A stretch of DNA of 53,838 nt. Source: a virus. The notes beneath the pieces were generated by a model, which had not been told where the DNA came from, made no database searches, and saw only the letters and a program-made list of their open reading frames with translations. Every line of letters starts with the position of its first letter. The first letter of the stretch is position 1. The stretch is from positions 1-53,838 of the IMG/VR virus record IMGVR_UViG_3300025425_000025. One strand, 5' to 3'. Of the stretch, positions 5,929 to 14,341 are shown piece after piece. The position numbers and the translations under genes are program-made.

Positions 5929-6780
5929 ATGAAACTATCAGCATTATTTGACTGGTATAGAGAAACTAGAGAATACAGAAAGCTTGCTACTAATAGTAAG
6001 ATTATGTATGAACAGATGATGCAACATGCTCTTACTAAGTTTATGTTTATGAACAAAGTAGAGCGCATTAATGAAAGAACTGCTGATGATTGGTATGACG
6101 AGTTAGTAGCTACTGGTAAGACTAATAAAGCAGTAGCCACAATGAAAGTACTAAGAAGAATCTGGAATGTTGCTAAGCGTAAGGGAGTTGTGGATAATAA
6201 TCCATTTGAAAAAATGGGGTTAGCTACTCCTGAACCTAGATCACAAGTATGGTCTAAAGACATAATTGAAATGTTTAGGTTAAGAGCACTAAAAGAAGGT
6301 AAGCATAATATATCACTACTAATTGATATGTCTTACAATCTTGGTCAACGGCCCGGTGATCTTATAAAGCTACCTGTAAAAGCCTATAATCAAAAAGATG
6401 AGTATGTTACTATTAAACAACAGAAAACAGGTACTACTGTTCAAATCCCTGTCTATTCACCTTTTAAGGAACGTCTTAAGAATGAGATGAATAATAGGAA
6501 TGTAAGACAATGGGGTACTTTCCTGCCTCAATATCACTACAGTCAATACAATAAAGATTATAGGCTAATTCGTGATCTATTGCTATTGCCTAATACTCTA
6601 CAACTGAGAGACATTAGAAGAACAGTACTAACTGAGATTCTAGAAACTGGTGCAAGTGATGCACAAGGACAGTCAATCAGTGGACACGTTGACCGGGATC
6701 AGCTAAACACCTATGGCCCGTATAATTTGGCTATGGCAAGGTCTGCAATGGAGAAAAGATTTGGAATATCAAAGGCTTAA
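5929..6780 (+). CDS. int: Tyrosine recombinase / integrase, 283 aa
   Basis: Site-specific recombinase expected to join phage attP to host attB. The N-terminal SAM-like core-binding domain is about residues 1-100. The catalytic domain shows R141 (GQRPGDL), K166 (QQKTGTT), R227-xx-R230 (LRDIRRT), H253 (ISGH) and nucleophile Y262 (NTYGPY). Usual enzymes have HxxR; here the His is Arg (R227), a known tolerated variation but notable. No excisionase or repressor is recognised and no attP was found. The phage may be temperate or a relic of one. Confidence 0.92.
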   Translation: MKLSALFDWYRETREYRKLATNSKIMYEQMMQHALTKFMFMNKVERINERTADDWYDELVATGKTNKAVATMKVLRRIWNVAKRKGVVDNNPFEKMGLATPEPRSQVWSKDIIEMFRLRALKEGKHNISLLIDMSYNLGQRPGDLIKLPVKAYNQKDEYVTIKQQKTGTTVQIPVYSPFKERLKNEMNNRNVRQWGTFLPQYHYSQYNKDYRLIRDLLLLPNTLQLRDIRRTVLTEILETGASDAQGQSISGHVDRDQLNTYGPYNLAMARSAMEKRFGISKA

Positions 6781-6798
6781 CCAAATTAATTTTCCCTC

Positions 6799-6826
6799 TT
6801 GACAGATTAACTTTTGGGGGTATAAT
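6799..6826 (+). promoter_or_regulatory. Near-consensus promoter of the replication operon
   Basis: TTGACA (6799-6804), 16 bp, TATAAT (6821-6826); both hexamers are perfect. Downstream is a small hairpin CCTGC/GCAGG (6830-6844) at the expected transcript start. It drives the long + strand block beginning at 6891. Confidence 0.85.
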
Positions 6827-6890
6827 AGACCTGCGTTTAGCAGGCTTCTATCTACACTACCCCTCTAACCCTATAATAGAGAGATAAGAC

Positions 6891-7265
6891 ATGCTTCCTA
6901 CTATACTACACCCCAAATTTATCTTTAGAGGTCTAGATGACTACAATAAAGATAACATCTATATTATTAAAGAGGTATCATGGTTTAAAGACAGAACAAC
7001 TCCTACACCTATTAATAAGCTTTTAGCTTCAGTAGAAGCATTAGGTTTCATTCCTATTAATGAAGACTATGAGGCAAATGATAATACTTATGTTCATCAA
7101 GTAGCAGTAATGAATCATCCTAGTACTGGTGAAATGCATATTGGAATTGTAGGAGGGCCAGACTTTGATGTAATTAAGGCCTTGTATGAACCATTGGATA
7201 AGATAATTGAAGAGAAGGCACAGTTTAAACTTAACGTTCATCCTGTACATATAACGGAGCAATGA
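6891..7265 (+). CDS. Hypothetical protein, 124 aa
   Basis: First gene after the strong promoter. Reads MLPTILHPKFIFRGLDDYNK and later VHQVAVMNHPSTGEMHIG, GGPDFDVIKALYEPLDKII. Soluble alpha/beta look, no recognised family. Its stop overlaps the next start (ATGA). Confidence 0.7.
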   Translation: MLPTILHPKFIFRGLDDYNKDNIYIIKEVSWFKDRTTPTPINKLLASVEALGFIPINEDYEANDNTYVHQVAVMNHPSTGEMHIGIVGGPDFDVIKALYEPLDKIIEEKAQFKLNVHPVHITEQ

Positions 7266-7501
7266 AAATGGATAATTCATTTCCTAGAGAAATTACGGAA
7301 CAACAAGAAGATGGTACTTTTTATATAGTGTATGACCGGGAGTATGATGAAGTAAATTGGTATAGGGCTTATTTTAAGCGTTTTAATAAGGAATGGATTA
7401 CTACTAATACTGGTGATGTTATCCATCCTACTCATTATGTCAATATATCCTACTCATTATGTCAATATAATGTGGTAATTAGACATGACATAACAATCTA
7501 G
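7262..7501 (+). pseudogene. Hypothetical gene broken by a tandem duplication (5' part)
   Basis: Starts MKMDNSFPREITEQQEDGTF and looks normal up to GDVIHPTHYVNI. There a perfect 22-bp duplication (7425-7446 and 7447-7468) shifts the frame, giving a low-quality tail that ends at 7501. Removing one copy restores the frame of the coding-like segment 7494-7652, although two stops remain between. The original gene was probably longer. Confidence 0.55.
7425..7468 (+). repeat. Perfect 22-bp tandem duplication
   Basis: The unit ATCCTACTCATTATGTCAAT plus AT occurs twice back to back (7425-7446, 7447-7468). Twenty-two is not a multiple of three, so the event changes reading frame within a gene. Confidence 0.95.
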
Positions 7502-7652
7502 AGAGTTTGTTTATCCTAATGGTAAGAATATATTCGTTGTGTATTCCAAAGAGTTCGGATTACTTAAACTAGAAGATGAGCACCATAATGAAATTGTAAT
7601 GCAAAAGCATACATTTGAAGATATTGTTCAATGGATTAAGGATAGTAGATGA
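7494..7652 (+). pseudogene. Coding-like segment without start (3' part of broken gene)
   Basis: An open frame reads REFVYPNGKNIFVVYSKEFG ... HNEIVMQKHTFEDIVQWIKD and its stop overlaps the primase start (ATGA at 7649), as expected of a real gene. No ATG, GTG or TTG with a Shine-Dalgarno lies near its upstream end. Stops at 7476 and 7491 separate it from the gene before. Best read as the 3' end of the duplicated and shifted gene; a GTG at 7539 is a weak alternative start. Confidence 0.5.
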
Positions 7653-8461
7653 GCTATAATGAGCAATTAACTACAGTTAGAAAACTTAAAGTCCATGACG
7701 GGGAATCATCTAGGTTTAACTGTCCATTTTGTAATGGATGGAATACATTAGGTGTGAGTAAAATAAATGGAGTCTTAGAATGGCATTGTTTTAAGTCTTC
7801 CTGTGTTGCTCATGGTATATCTGAGGACGGTATGTCAATTGCCGGGATGAGGGAAAAACTTACTTCAAAGGAATATAATAAACTCGACGCGCCTGTTAGT
7901 GGAAAACCAATACCAGAATTTCTTACAGTAGTTAGGTCAAACGAAGAAGTCTTAGATTATTTGAAATCAGTAAATTCATATCTATCTTATGAGAATAAAC
8001 TGGTTGATATTAAGTTTTCACCTTCTGAAAATAGGGTAATGTTCCCAATACGAGACTCAAGGACTAAAAACGGTCCCATAATTGGATACTCTGGCCGTAG
8101 ACTAGGCCATTATGGGGCTAAATGGGTAAAATATGGTGATCTTAGCTCATTTTTCGCTTGCGGAGTCGGTCCAGTTGGTGTATTAGTGGAGGATGCCCCT
8201 TCAGCCTGTGCGGTTGGCATCATTCCAGACTATACCGGAATCTCATTATTGGGGACAAATTTAACAGATAACTACAAACGTAGGATTATTGACAACTTCA
8301 ATGAGGTAATCATATGCCTCGACCCTGATGCAAATATGAAAGCATTAGATATATCACGTAAACTATCAGGAACCATAAAAACTAATGTAATCTTCATCCC
8401 TGATGATCTTAAATACTATACACCAGAGAAAATAAAGGAACTATTAAATGGAAAAGATTGA
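7649..8461 (+). CDS. DNA primase, zinc-ribbon plus TOPRIM, 270 aa
   Basis: Makes RNA primers for phage replication. The N-terminal zinc ribbon uses C25, C28, C47 and C52 (CPFC...HCFKSSC). The TOPRIM domain shows the catalytic Glu in LVEDAPSA (E181) and the metal-binding DPD in ICLDPDA (D225, D227). It resembles the primase half of T7 gp4 without the helicase; the helicase is a separate gene at 10440. Start overlaps the previous stop. Confidence 0.9.
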   Translation: MSYNEQLTTVRKLKVHDGESSRFNCPFCNGWNTLGVSKINGVLEWHCFKSSCVAHGISEDGMSIAGMREKLTSKEYNKLDAPVSGKPIPEFLTVVRSNEEVLDYLKSVNSYLSYENKLVDIKFSPSENRVMFPIRDSRTKNGPIIGYSGRRLGHYGAKWVKYGDLSSFFACGVGPVGVLVEDAPSACAVGIIPDYTGISLLGTNLTDNYKRRIIDNFNEVIICLDPDANMKALDISRKLSGTIKTNVIFIPDDLKYYTPEKIKELLNGKD

Positions 8462-8771
8462 TATCCCTAACATTAAGTTTAATGAAGATGTTGATGCCGC
8501 TGTATTTAGTGACAATAAGCATCCTAACGACTTGTATGTTGTATATGGAACTGGCTACCATAGTGATGTTGATGAATACGATAGGGCTATGATGTCATAT
8601 ACTATGCGTGAACTTATCTCTGATGCAGAAGAAACTCTTGATTTTACCTTCACTGGTGATTTTAAGAGTTTTGCAGCAGAGCATCCGTTTACGGCGGATA
8701 AGGCAGAATATTCTAGCAATATTTTTAAAGCTCTTACTGGCGTATTTGTTGCCGCAACTAAGATCAACTAA
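8448..8771 (+). CDS. Hypothetical acidic protein, 107 aa
   Basis: Overlaps the primase by 14 bases. MEKIDIPNIKFNEDVDAAVF, then acidic stretches (SDVDEYDRAMMSY, ISDAEETLDF). No known domain; tight overlap suggests a replication-associated role. Confidence 0.7.
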   Translation: MEKIDIPNIKFNEDVDAAVFSDNKHPNDLYVVYGTGYHSDVDEYDRAMMSYTMRELISDAEETLDFTFTGDFKSFAAEHPFTADKAEYSSNIFKALTGVFVAATKIN

Positions 8772-8775
8772 GATC

Positions 8776-8925
8776 ATGGTAATCAGATCAACTAGCTATG
8801 ATTTAGCAGAGTATGACTTGTATTCTGATTATGCAGATCAGGTTATTTCAAAGAAAGAGTTTGAAGAAAAACTAAAGGCTCTTAAAGAGAAATACGAAAA
8901 CTTAGAAATGAGTAATAAGAAATGA
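8776..8925 (+). CDS. Small coiled-coil protein, 49 aa
   Basis: Begins at ATG 8776, four bases after the previous stop. Residues 22-45 (ISKKEFEEKLKALKEKYENL) look like a coiled coil. Its stop overlaps the following start (ATGA at 8922). Function unknown. Confidence 0.55.
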   Translation: MVIRSTSYDLAEYDLYSDYADQVISKKEFEEKLKALKEKYENLEMSNKK

Positions 8926-9734
8926 GTAGACTAACATTTAATATAGCTGATCTTCATGGTCGATCTGATATTCTTAACATGGCACTTAAAACGATCCGTA
9001 ACTACATGGCAGATAAATACATGGCAGATAAGGATAAGTTTAATATTCCTAACATAGTATTCACAGGAAACTATATAGATCGGGGTCCTGATAGTAAGGG
9101 AGTTATTGATCGGCTTATTAAACTTACTAAAACTAAAACAGCCTATGGATTGAAATACAATAGTGTAGTTACTCTTAAGGGTAATCATGAATCCTTTATG
9201 CTAGATGCTTACCTAGGTATTGGCATAGACTTTTGGGTTATGTATAATGGTGGGGCTCAAACCTATAAATCATATGGTCTTGCTCCATTTACTGCTAATT
9301 ATCAATTCCCTGAAGAACATATCAGGTTTGTTCTAGGTCTACCTTTGTATCGTGACGATGGTAAGCGTCTATATGTTCATGCAGGAGTAGATAACGGTAA
9401 ATCTCTTGAAGATCAGGAAGAATCTAGACTTAGATGGAAGATGTATAATAGTCACCCGTCTAGACTATCACAAAGAGAAGATGGTCTAGAGGATAGTGAT
9501 ATGTACAATATCTATGGCGAAACTCATGATATGGATATTGGAGTTAGACATGTAGTTCATGGTCATCATCAGTTTGAAGACGGGCCAATGCTATTCACAA
9601 ATAGGTCTAATTTCGATACATTAGCTTGGTATACTGGTAGACTAGTTATCGGAGTATTCGATAGTGATACAAAGGGTGGTCCAATTGATACCATTGAAGT
9701 TAACGGTTCACACTACAACAGAAGATATCGTTAA
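8922..9734 (+). CDS. PPP-type metallophosphatase with altered metal motif, 270 aa
   Basis: Calcineurin-like Ser/Thr-type phosphatase, related to lambda-type phosphatases. Motifs in order: ADLHGR, GNYIDRGP, LKGNHES, VHAGVD and VVHGHHQ. In the second motif the usual GDxxDRG Asp, which bridges both metals, is Asn. That change often lowers activity, so catalysis may be altered. The local sequence also has a duplicated YMADK (residues about 28-37). Confidence 0.82.
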   Translation: MSRLTFNIADLHGRSDILNMALKTIRNYMADKYMADKDKFNIPNIVFTGNYIDRGPDSKGVIDRLIKLTKTKTAYGLKYNSVVTLKGNHESFMLDAYLGIGIDFWVMYNGGAQTYKSYGLAPFTANYQFPEEHIRFVLGLPLYRDDGKRLYVHAGVDNGKSLEDQEESRLRWKMYNSHPSRLSQREDGLEDSDMYNIYGETHDMDIGVRHVVHGHHQFEDGPMLFTNRSNFDTLAWYTGRLVIGVFDSDTKGGPIDTIEVNGSHYNRRYR

Positions 9735-9745
9735 TGCGTGAGGAA
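9724..9745 (+). repeat. 22-bp direct repeat, copy 1
   Basis: GATATC, one base, then TTAATGCGTGAGGAA; the same 22 bp recur at 9931-9952 with one mismatch. This copy covers the phosphatase stop codon. The two copies bracket the 62-codon gene. Confidence 0.85.
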
Positions 9746-9759
9746 AGGGAATAAAAATA

Positions 9760-9948
9760 ATGGCGAAGAATAGAGAACTGATTTCTTTACGTGAACGTGT
9801 TCGGGGGCTTAATAAGCGGAATAAGCAGCTTGTTAGTGGCCTTAACAGCGCACATGAGGGACTACATTACTGGAAAGATAGGGCTTTGTTCCTAGAGGAT
9901 AGTCTTAAGTACAGCCTTAAAACAACAGATGATATCTTTAATGCGTGA
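9760..9948 (+). CDS. Small coiled-coil protein, 62 aa
   Basis: Basic and helical: LISLRERVRGLNKRNKQLV, then LHYWKDRALFLEDSL. Probably a short coiled coil. It is flanked by 22-bp direct repeats at its upstream side and its own 3' end, suggesting insertion or duplication by recombination between short repeats. Confidence 0.6.
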   Translation: MAKNRELISLRERVRGLNKRNKQLVSGLNSAHEGLHYWKDRALFLEDSLKYSLKTTDDIFNA

Positions 9949-9952
9949 GGAA
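9931..9952 (+). repeat. 22-bp direct repeat, copy 2
   Basis: Second copy of GATATC-N-TTAATGCGTGAGGAA. Here the ATGCGTGA inside the repeat holds both the start of the next gene (9941) and the stop of the previous one. Confidence 0.85.
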
Positions 9953-10165
9953 TATGTCTTATCATTAGAAGATTATACCTTCTTAGTTGAATATGCTAAT
10001 AGACTAGACAAATTTGATAGATTGGATAATATATTCCCTTCAGAAAATATGTCTGGTGTTAAGTTAGCATGGATAGAACTAGGAAAAAAGTACAAGTTCA
10101 ATCCTTGGACAGTAGAAAAATTACCCAACTCATATTATAAATTCACAGCAGAAAGTGTAGCATAA
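9941..10165 (+). CDS. Hypothetical protein, 74 aa
   Basis: MREEYVLSLEDYTFLVEYAN start at 9941 is preferred over the in-frame ATG at 9929 because it overlaps the previous stop by only 8 bases. Contains MSGVKLAWIELGKKYKF. No family recognised; stop overlaps the next start (TAATG). Confidence 0.65.
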   Translation: MREEYVLSLEDYTFLVEYANRLDKFDRLDNIFPSENMSGVKLAWIELGKKYKFNPWTVEKLPNSYYKFTAESVA

Positions 10166-10428
10166 TGACAATTACTAAATCACATAATGATCCGTCCCTT
10201 GTTTGGAAACAGTGGACAGGTGGAGAAAATCCAATTAAGCCCGGTGAATATTTTCATCTTAGGTTCCGGGGAGACTCTGATCCTGATCTTAAAGAGTTTA
10301 TGAATATTATGCTACCTCCACCAATGCAAGGCGATTATGAAGAGGCAACCCATCTAGTGTGGAAGCATCACAGTGCTAATTCCATTATGTATGTCGGTGA
10401 TATTGTTGAATACGCGGTATTTAAGTAA
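10165..10428 (+). CDS. Hypothetical protein, 87 aa
   Basis: Starts MTITKSHNDPSLVWKQWTGG and ends SIMYVGDIVEYAVFK. The GGENPIKPGEYFHLRFRGDS region suggests a small beta fold. Coupled to the gene before it by TAATG overlap. Function unknown. Confidence 0.65.
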   Translation: MTITKSHNDPSLVWKQWTGGENPIKPGEYFHLRFRGDSDPDLKEFMNIMLPPPMQGDYEEATHLVWKHHSANSIMYVGDIVEYAVFK

Positions 10429-10439
10429 GGGATAATATA

Positions 10440-11654
10440 ATAGATAAGCAGATTTTAAAGAGCCTGCTATCCTATGACTTTTGGAGCGATCATAAAGCAC
10501 AAGTGGTCGCTCCACTTTTTTCTGAGGAACTTAGAGAACTGTTTGAAGTTATTGTAGCCGCTCATAATAAGTATCACAAAGACGTTTCAACTGATGAGCT
10601 ACTAGCATTATGGAAGGATGAAAATCCTGTTGCAACTCGTGCTGAAGTAGACGCAGTTTCTAATATAGTAGCTGATATAGAGCTACAAGAAGTTATGTCA
10701 GATGATGTAACCTCTGATGTAATTGACGGATTATGGAAAAGAGAGATAGGCCGTAACATTGCTGGTCTAGGTATATCTATATCTGAAGGTCGTACTGAGG
10801 CTTTTGAAAAGCTAAAACGACTATTAGAACAGGTTGATGCTGGTTTTACTCCTGATGATTTCGGAGAGCTAGTATCAAACGACATACTTGCATTGTTAGC
10901 AGTTAGTGATGACGCTAATAGATGGAAGTTTAATATCAGTTCCCTATCAAATAGGGTATATGGTATTGGCCCTGCCGAATTTATGATTGTATTTGCTAGA
11001 CCGGAGACAGGTAAAACTGCTTTCGGTGTTAGTCTTGCTTGCGCTCCCGGTGGGTGGATTGATCAAGGCGCTAAGGTCGTATACCTAGTTAATGAAGAAG
11101 CTGCTATTCGTACAAAGTTACGGGCAGTCTCAGCTTATACAGGTATGAGTAAAGAGCAAATAGTAAAGGCTCCATTACTTGCAAATAGTAAGTTCTCAGA
11201 AATAGCAGATAGATGCATTATCCATGACTCTCATGGTTGGGATACAGTTAAGCTTGAGGCATTCTTAGAGCTACACAAGCCTGATATCGTAGTAATTGAT
11301 CAGCTTGATAAGATTAACATTGATACCAATCAAGAAGGCCATGCCAAGCTTAGAGAGTTGTACATCTGGTTTCGAACTTACCTTTCAAAACATACAATAG
11401 CTGGAATAGGATTATCACAGGCTTCTATTGAGGCGGATAATAAAACTATTCTACTTCCTAATATGATGGAAGGATCAAAGACTGGTAAATACGCAGAAGG
11501 TGATCTGATTATTGGTATTGGTAAGATGCCAGATAATGCTGATGGTACTCCTGAACTACTTAGGTATCTTACAGTTGGTAAGAATAAGTTAAATGGGTAT
11601 CATGGAACAGAGATTTGTAAGATTGAACCGGAGATAAGTAGATATGTCAATTAA
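10440..11654 (+). CDS. DnaB-like replicative helicase, probable ATA start
   Basis: RecA-fold ATPase unwinding DNA at the phage fork. Walker A is RPETGKTAF (K192 counted from 10440), Walker B is IVVIDQLDKI, and GIGLSQAS forms the next conserved segment. The N-terminal part (IDKQILKSLLSYDFW, LFSEELRELFEVIVAAHNKY) is like the helical N-domain of DnaB. No ATG, GTG or TTG precedes this in frame. ATA at 10440 stands 9 bases after AAGG and aligns where relatives have Met. GTG at 10503 would cut off the conserved residues and has no Shine-Dalgarno. Confidence 0.85.
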   Translation: MDKQILKSLLSYDFWSDHKAQVVAPLFSEELRELFEVIVAAHNKYHKDVSTDELLALWKDENPVATRAEVDAVSNIVADIELQEVMSDDVTSDVIDGLWKREIGRNIAGLGISISEGRTEAFEKLKRLLEQVDAGFTPDDFGELVSNDILALLAVSDDANRWKFNISSLSNRVYGIGPAEFMIVFARPETGKTAFGVSLACAPGGWIDQGAKVVYLVNEEAAIRTKLRAVSAYTGMSKEQIVKAPLLANSKFSEIADRCIIHDSHGWDTVKLEAFLELHKPDIVVIDQLDKINIDTNQEGHAKLRELYIWFRTYLSKHTIAGIGLSQASIEADNKTILLPNMMEGSKTGKYAEGDLIIGIGKMPDNADGTPELLRYLTVGKNKLNGYHGTEICKIEPEISRYVN

Positions 11655-13782
11655 ATACTTAGTACTTGATATTGAAAACTCTGTACAATTCATTGAAGAA
11701 GTAGATGAAGATGGAAAGATCAAGAAGGTAATTGATAACGCCCCATTCAATCCATTAAACAAGTTAGTAGCTGTAGGTTGGGTTACTGTAGTTGACAGTG
11801 TATTAGGAGAATACAACAAGTCATTCTTCAATCATAATGATCTTACAGAGTTTGACACTAAGGAACGACTACAACAAGCTATTGATGACTGTGATGTAAT
11901 TGTAGGTCATAACGTCAAATATGATATAATGTGGCTTATCGAATCGGGGTTTGACCTTGATGGTAAGGATGCATATGACACTATGATTGGGGAATACATT
12001 CTTGCTCGTGGAGTAAGGGCCAAGCTTAGCCTAGAATATGTATCTCAGAATAGAGACGTAACTCATAAGAAAGCTGACCTTGTTAATGGTTATTTCAAGA
12101 GTGGTGTTGGTTTTGAAGAAATCCCGTATCCTATTGTTGACGAGTATCTTGAAGCAGACGTAATGTCAACTGCCGAAATTTTAGTTAAGCAACTTTCTGA
12201 CTGGCTTAGACCAGAGAATTCATCACTTACTACAATTGTAACTCTGATGAATGAAATGCTACTATTCTTAGTAGAGATTGAGCGTAACGGTATTGCGATT
12301 GATACTGAAGAACTAGCACGAATTGAGAAGGACTATATCAGTGAACGTGATTCTCTTGAAACTGATCTGAATATAATTGGTCAAGAGGTATTAGGCGATA
12401 CTCCGTTTAGTCTAACATCACCCGTAGATATTTCAAAGATTGTATATAGTAGGGAAGTTACTAATCCTGAATTACATAAGTCCTCATTTAATCTTGGACT
12501 AGTAAATGGGAAAAAACAGTATCCACCATATCTTACTAATACTGCTTTTGGTGATATTGTTAGACAAACTACAAATATCATTCGTAAGACAAAAGCAGAC
12601 CAATGTACTGTTTGTTATGGTAAGGGATTTATAAGAAAGGCAAAGAAGGATGGTTCCCCGTTTAAGAATGATAGTAAGTGTGCTACATGCGAGGGAAGGG
12701 GGTTTACCCTATCAGATACATCGGCTGTAGCAGGCCTTAAGCTAGTACCGGAGGGGGCACAAGATGCGTCTGTACATGGCTTCAGTGTCTCTAAGGTGCA
12801 GTTTGACCGTCTTACCAGGCAGGCAGAAGTTTCTGGTAAGGATAAGGCCAAAGAATTCCTTGAAAAGAAGAAACGACTAAATGCTGTTAATACTTATCTA
12901 AATTCATTCGTAGAAGGTATTAAAAGGTGGACAAGAGAAGACAATATACTTCACCCTAATTTTAATCAGACTGTTGCTAGAACTGGTAGACTATCTTCAT
13001 CTAGACCTAATTTTCAGAATCAACCTAAAGAACGTAAGTTCCCTATTCGTGGTTGTGTGATTAGTAGGTTTAAAGATGGTGTTATTACTGAATGTGATTT
13101 CAGTGGTCTAGAATTCGTTGTTGCTGGTGAACTGTCTCGTGATCCTCAAATCATTCAAGATATTAATGATGGTAAGGATATTCATAGACAGACAGCTTCT
13201 ATTGTTCATAGAAAGCCTAAAGAGGATATTACTAAAGATGAACGCAATGAGGTTAAACCTTACACATTTGCCCCGCTCTATGGTGGACAGGGTGCATCAG
13301 AGCCCGATCACATTAAGAAGTACTTTAATGAATTCTTCAAAATCTACAAGCGTCATGGGGAATGGCAAGTAGAACAAATGGAAGGGGTTCTAAATGATGG
13401 CTTTATTAGAACTCCATCTGGTAGAGAATATATGTTCCCCGGAACTAAAAGAACTAGAAATGGACGTACTACTAATGCTACTGCTATTGTTAATTATCCG
13501 GTGCAGGGATTTGCTACTGGCGATATTGTTCCTCTAGCTTGTATTAGAGCTTTCGATGAGTTTAAACGTAGGGAGCTAAAATCAGTACTTATTCTAACTG
13601 TACATGATAGTATTGTTGCTGATACTCACCCTGATGAAAAAGATGAGGTTAAAGAAATCCTAGAGTGGGCTACTACTGGTTGCCCGATTGAAATCAAAGA
13701 ACGTTGGAATTACGACATGGTATTACCTCTTAAGTCTGAAACTGCTAGAGGTATTAACTGGATGGAATTGGAGACTGTATAA
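11644..13782 (+). CDS. Family A DNA polymerase with inserted zinc finger, 712 aa
   Basis: Replicative polymerase. The 3'-5' exonuclease domain shows LDIENS (Exo I), VGHNVKYDIMWL (Exo II) and YDTMIGEYIL. The polymerase domain shows TGRLSSSRPNFQN, motif A ECDFSGLEFVVAGELS, motif B KPYTFAPLYGG and motif C LTVHDSIVA. Between the domains, residues 321-353 hold CTVCYGKG and CATCEGRG, two CxxCxGxG repeats as in DnaJ zinc fingers, which are unusual in PolA enzymes. Start overlaps the helicase by 11 bases. Confidence 0.95.
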   Translation: MSIKYLVLDIENSVQFIEEVDEDGKIKKVIDNAPFNPLNKLVAVGWVTVVDSVLGEYNKSFFNHNDLTEFDTKERLQQAIDDCDVIVGHNVKYDIMWLIESGFDLDGKDAYDTMIGEYILARGVRAKLSLEYVSQNRDVTHKKADLVNGYFKSGVGFEEIPYPIVDEYLEADVMSTAEILVKQLSDWLRPENSSLTTIVTLMNEMLLFLVEIERNGIAIDTEELARIEKDYISERDSLETDLNIIGQEVLGDTPFSLTSPVDISKIVYSREVTNPELHKSSFNLGLVNGKKQYPPYLTNTAFGDIVRQTTNIIRKTKADQCTVCYGKGFIRKAKKDGSPFKNDSKCATCEGRGFTLSDTSAVAGLKLVPEGAQDASVHGFSVSKVQFDRLTRQAEVSGKDKAKEFLEKKKRLNAVNTYLNSFVEGIKRWTREDNILHPNFNQTVARTGRLSSSRPNFQNQPKERKFPIRGCVISRFKDGVITECDFSGLEFVVAGELSRDPQIIQDINDGKDIHRQTASIVHRKPKEDITKDERNEVKPYTFAPLYGGQGASEPDHIKKYFNEFFKIYKRHGEWQVEQMEGVLNDGFIRTPSGREYMFPGTKRTRNGRTTNATAIVNYPVQGFATGDIVPLACIRAFDEFKRRELKSVLILTVHDSIVADTHPDEKDEVKEILEWATTGCPIEIKERWNYDMVLPLKSETARGINWMELETV

Positions 13783-14034
13783 ATGGAAGATATTGATGAA
13801 CTAGAGAAGTATAAAGGTAATCTTATAAGAGAGGTTCATGAGGTAGAGTACAAGAATAACGAGTTGCGTATAGAACTAGAAGATAAGGATGACCATATAC
13901 TAACCCTACAACGCTTCTTGAATTCCTTACTACTTAATATGCCTATTGATATTGTATATAACACTACACACTATTATGATATTGCTAAAGCGATACAAGC
14001 AAGACTGGATAGATTGGAAGGATTAGATAAATGA
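13783..14034 (+). CDS. Coiled-coil protein, 83 aa
   Basis: Begins on the base after the polymerase stop. The first 50 residues (EVEYKNNELRIELEDKDD) are a likely coiled coil. Position suggests a polymerase accessory or structural role; no evidence beyond context. Confidence 0.6.
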   Translation: MEDIDELEKYKGNLIREVHEVEYKNNELRIELEDKDDHILTLQRFLNSLLLNMPIDIVYNTTHYYDIAKAIQARLDRLEGLDK

Positions 14035-14237
14035 GAATAGTTGATAATGAAGTGATCATCACTATAAAAGAATATTATGGATTACTAAGAGATTCTGAAA
14101 TCTTATTGAGAGTAGGTGGAGTTGATACTTGGGATTGGGATGGGTACGGGGATTCAATATGGAGTAAGGATTTCAATTATGAATCTATGGATGATTGGGA
14201 ACTTAGAACCAAAAAAGAATTGGGCCTTTCCGACTAG
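14031..14237 (+). CDS. Hypothetical acidic protein, 68 aa
   Basis: ATGA overlap with the gene before. Trp/Asp-rich middle (GGVDTWDWDGYGDSIW) and acidic end. Last gene before an internal promoter. No family recognised. Confidence 0.6.
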   Translation: MRIVDNEVIITIKEYYGLLRDSEILLRVGGVDTWDWDGYGDSIWSKDFNYESMDDWELRTKKELGLSD

Positions 14238-14245
14238 AATTTGGC

Positions 14246-14274
14246 TTGACATGGCCGGAAATACCCGGTATAGT
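14246..14274 (+). promoter_or_regulatory. Internal sigma70-like promoter
   Basis: TTGACA (14246-14251), 17 bp, TATAGT (14269-14274). The spacer ATGGCCGGAAATACCCGG resembles that of the promoter at 21848. It would boost the SSB-like gene and those beyond. Confidence 0.75.
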
Positions 14275-14341
14275 ACCTGTTCCCTCATGGGGATTGGAGC
14301 GGTATATAGACACATAATACCAACAAATATAAAAGGACTAA

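Noticed and set aside
8281-8330. TTGACA-like promoter inside the primase gene
   Set aside because: The -10 partner is poor and it lies in coding sequence without an operon boundary.
10503-11654. GTG at 10503 as helicase start
   Set aside because: It lacks a Shine-Dalgarno and removes about 21 conserved-looking residues.
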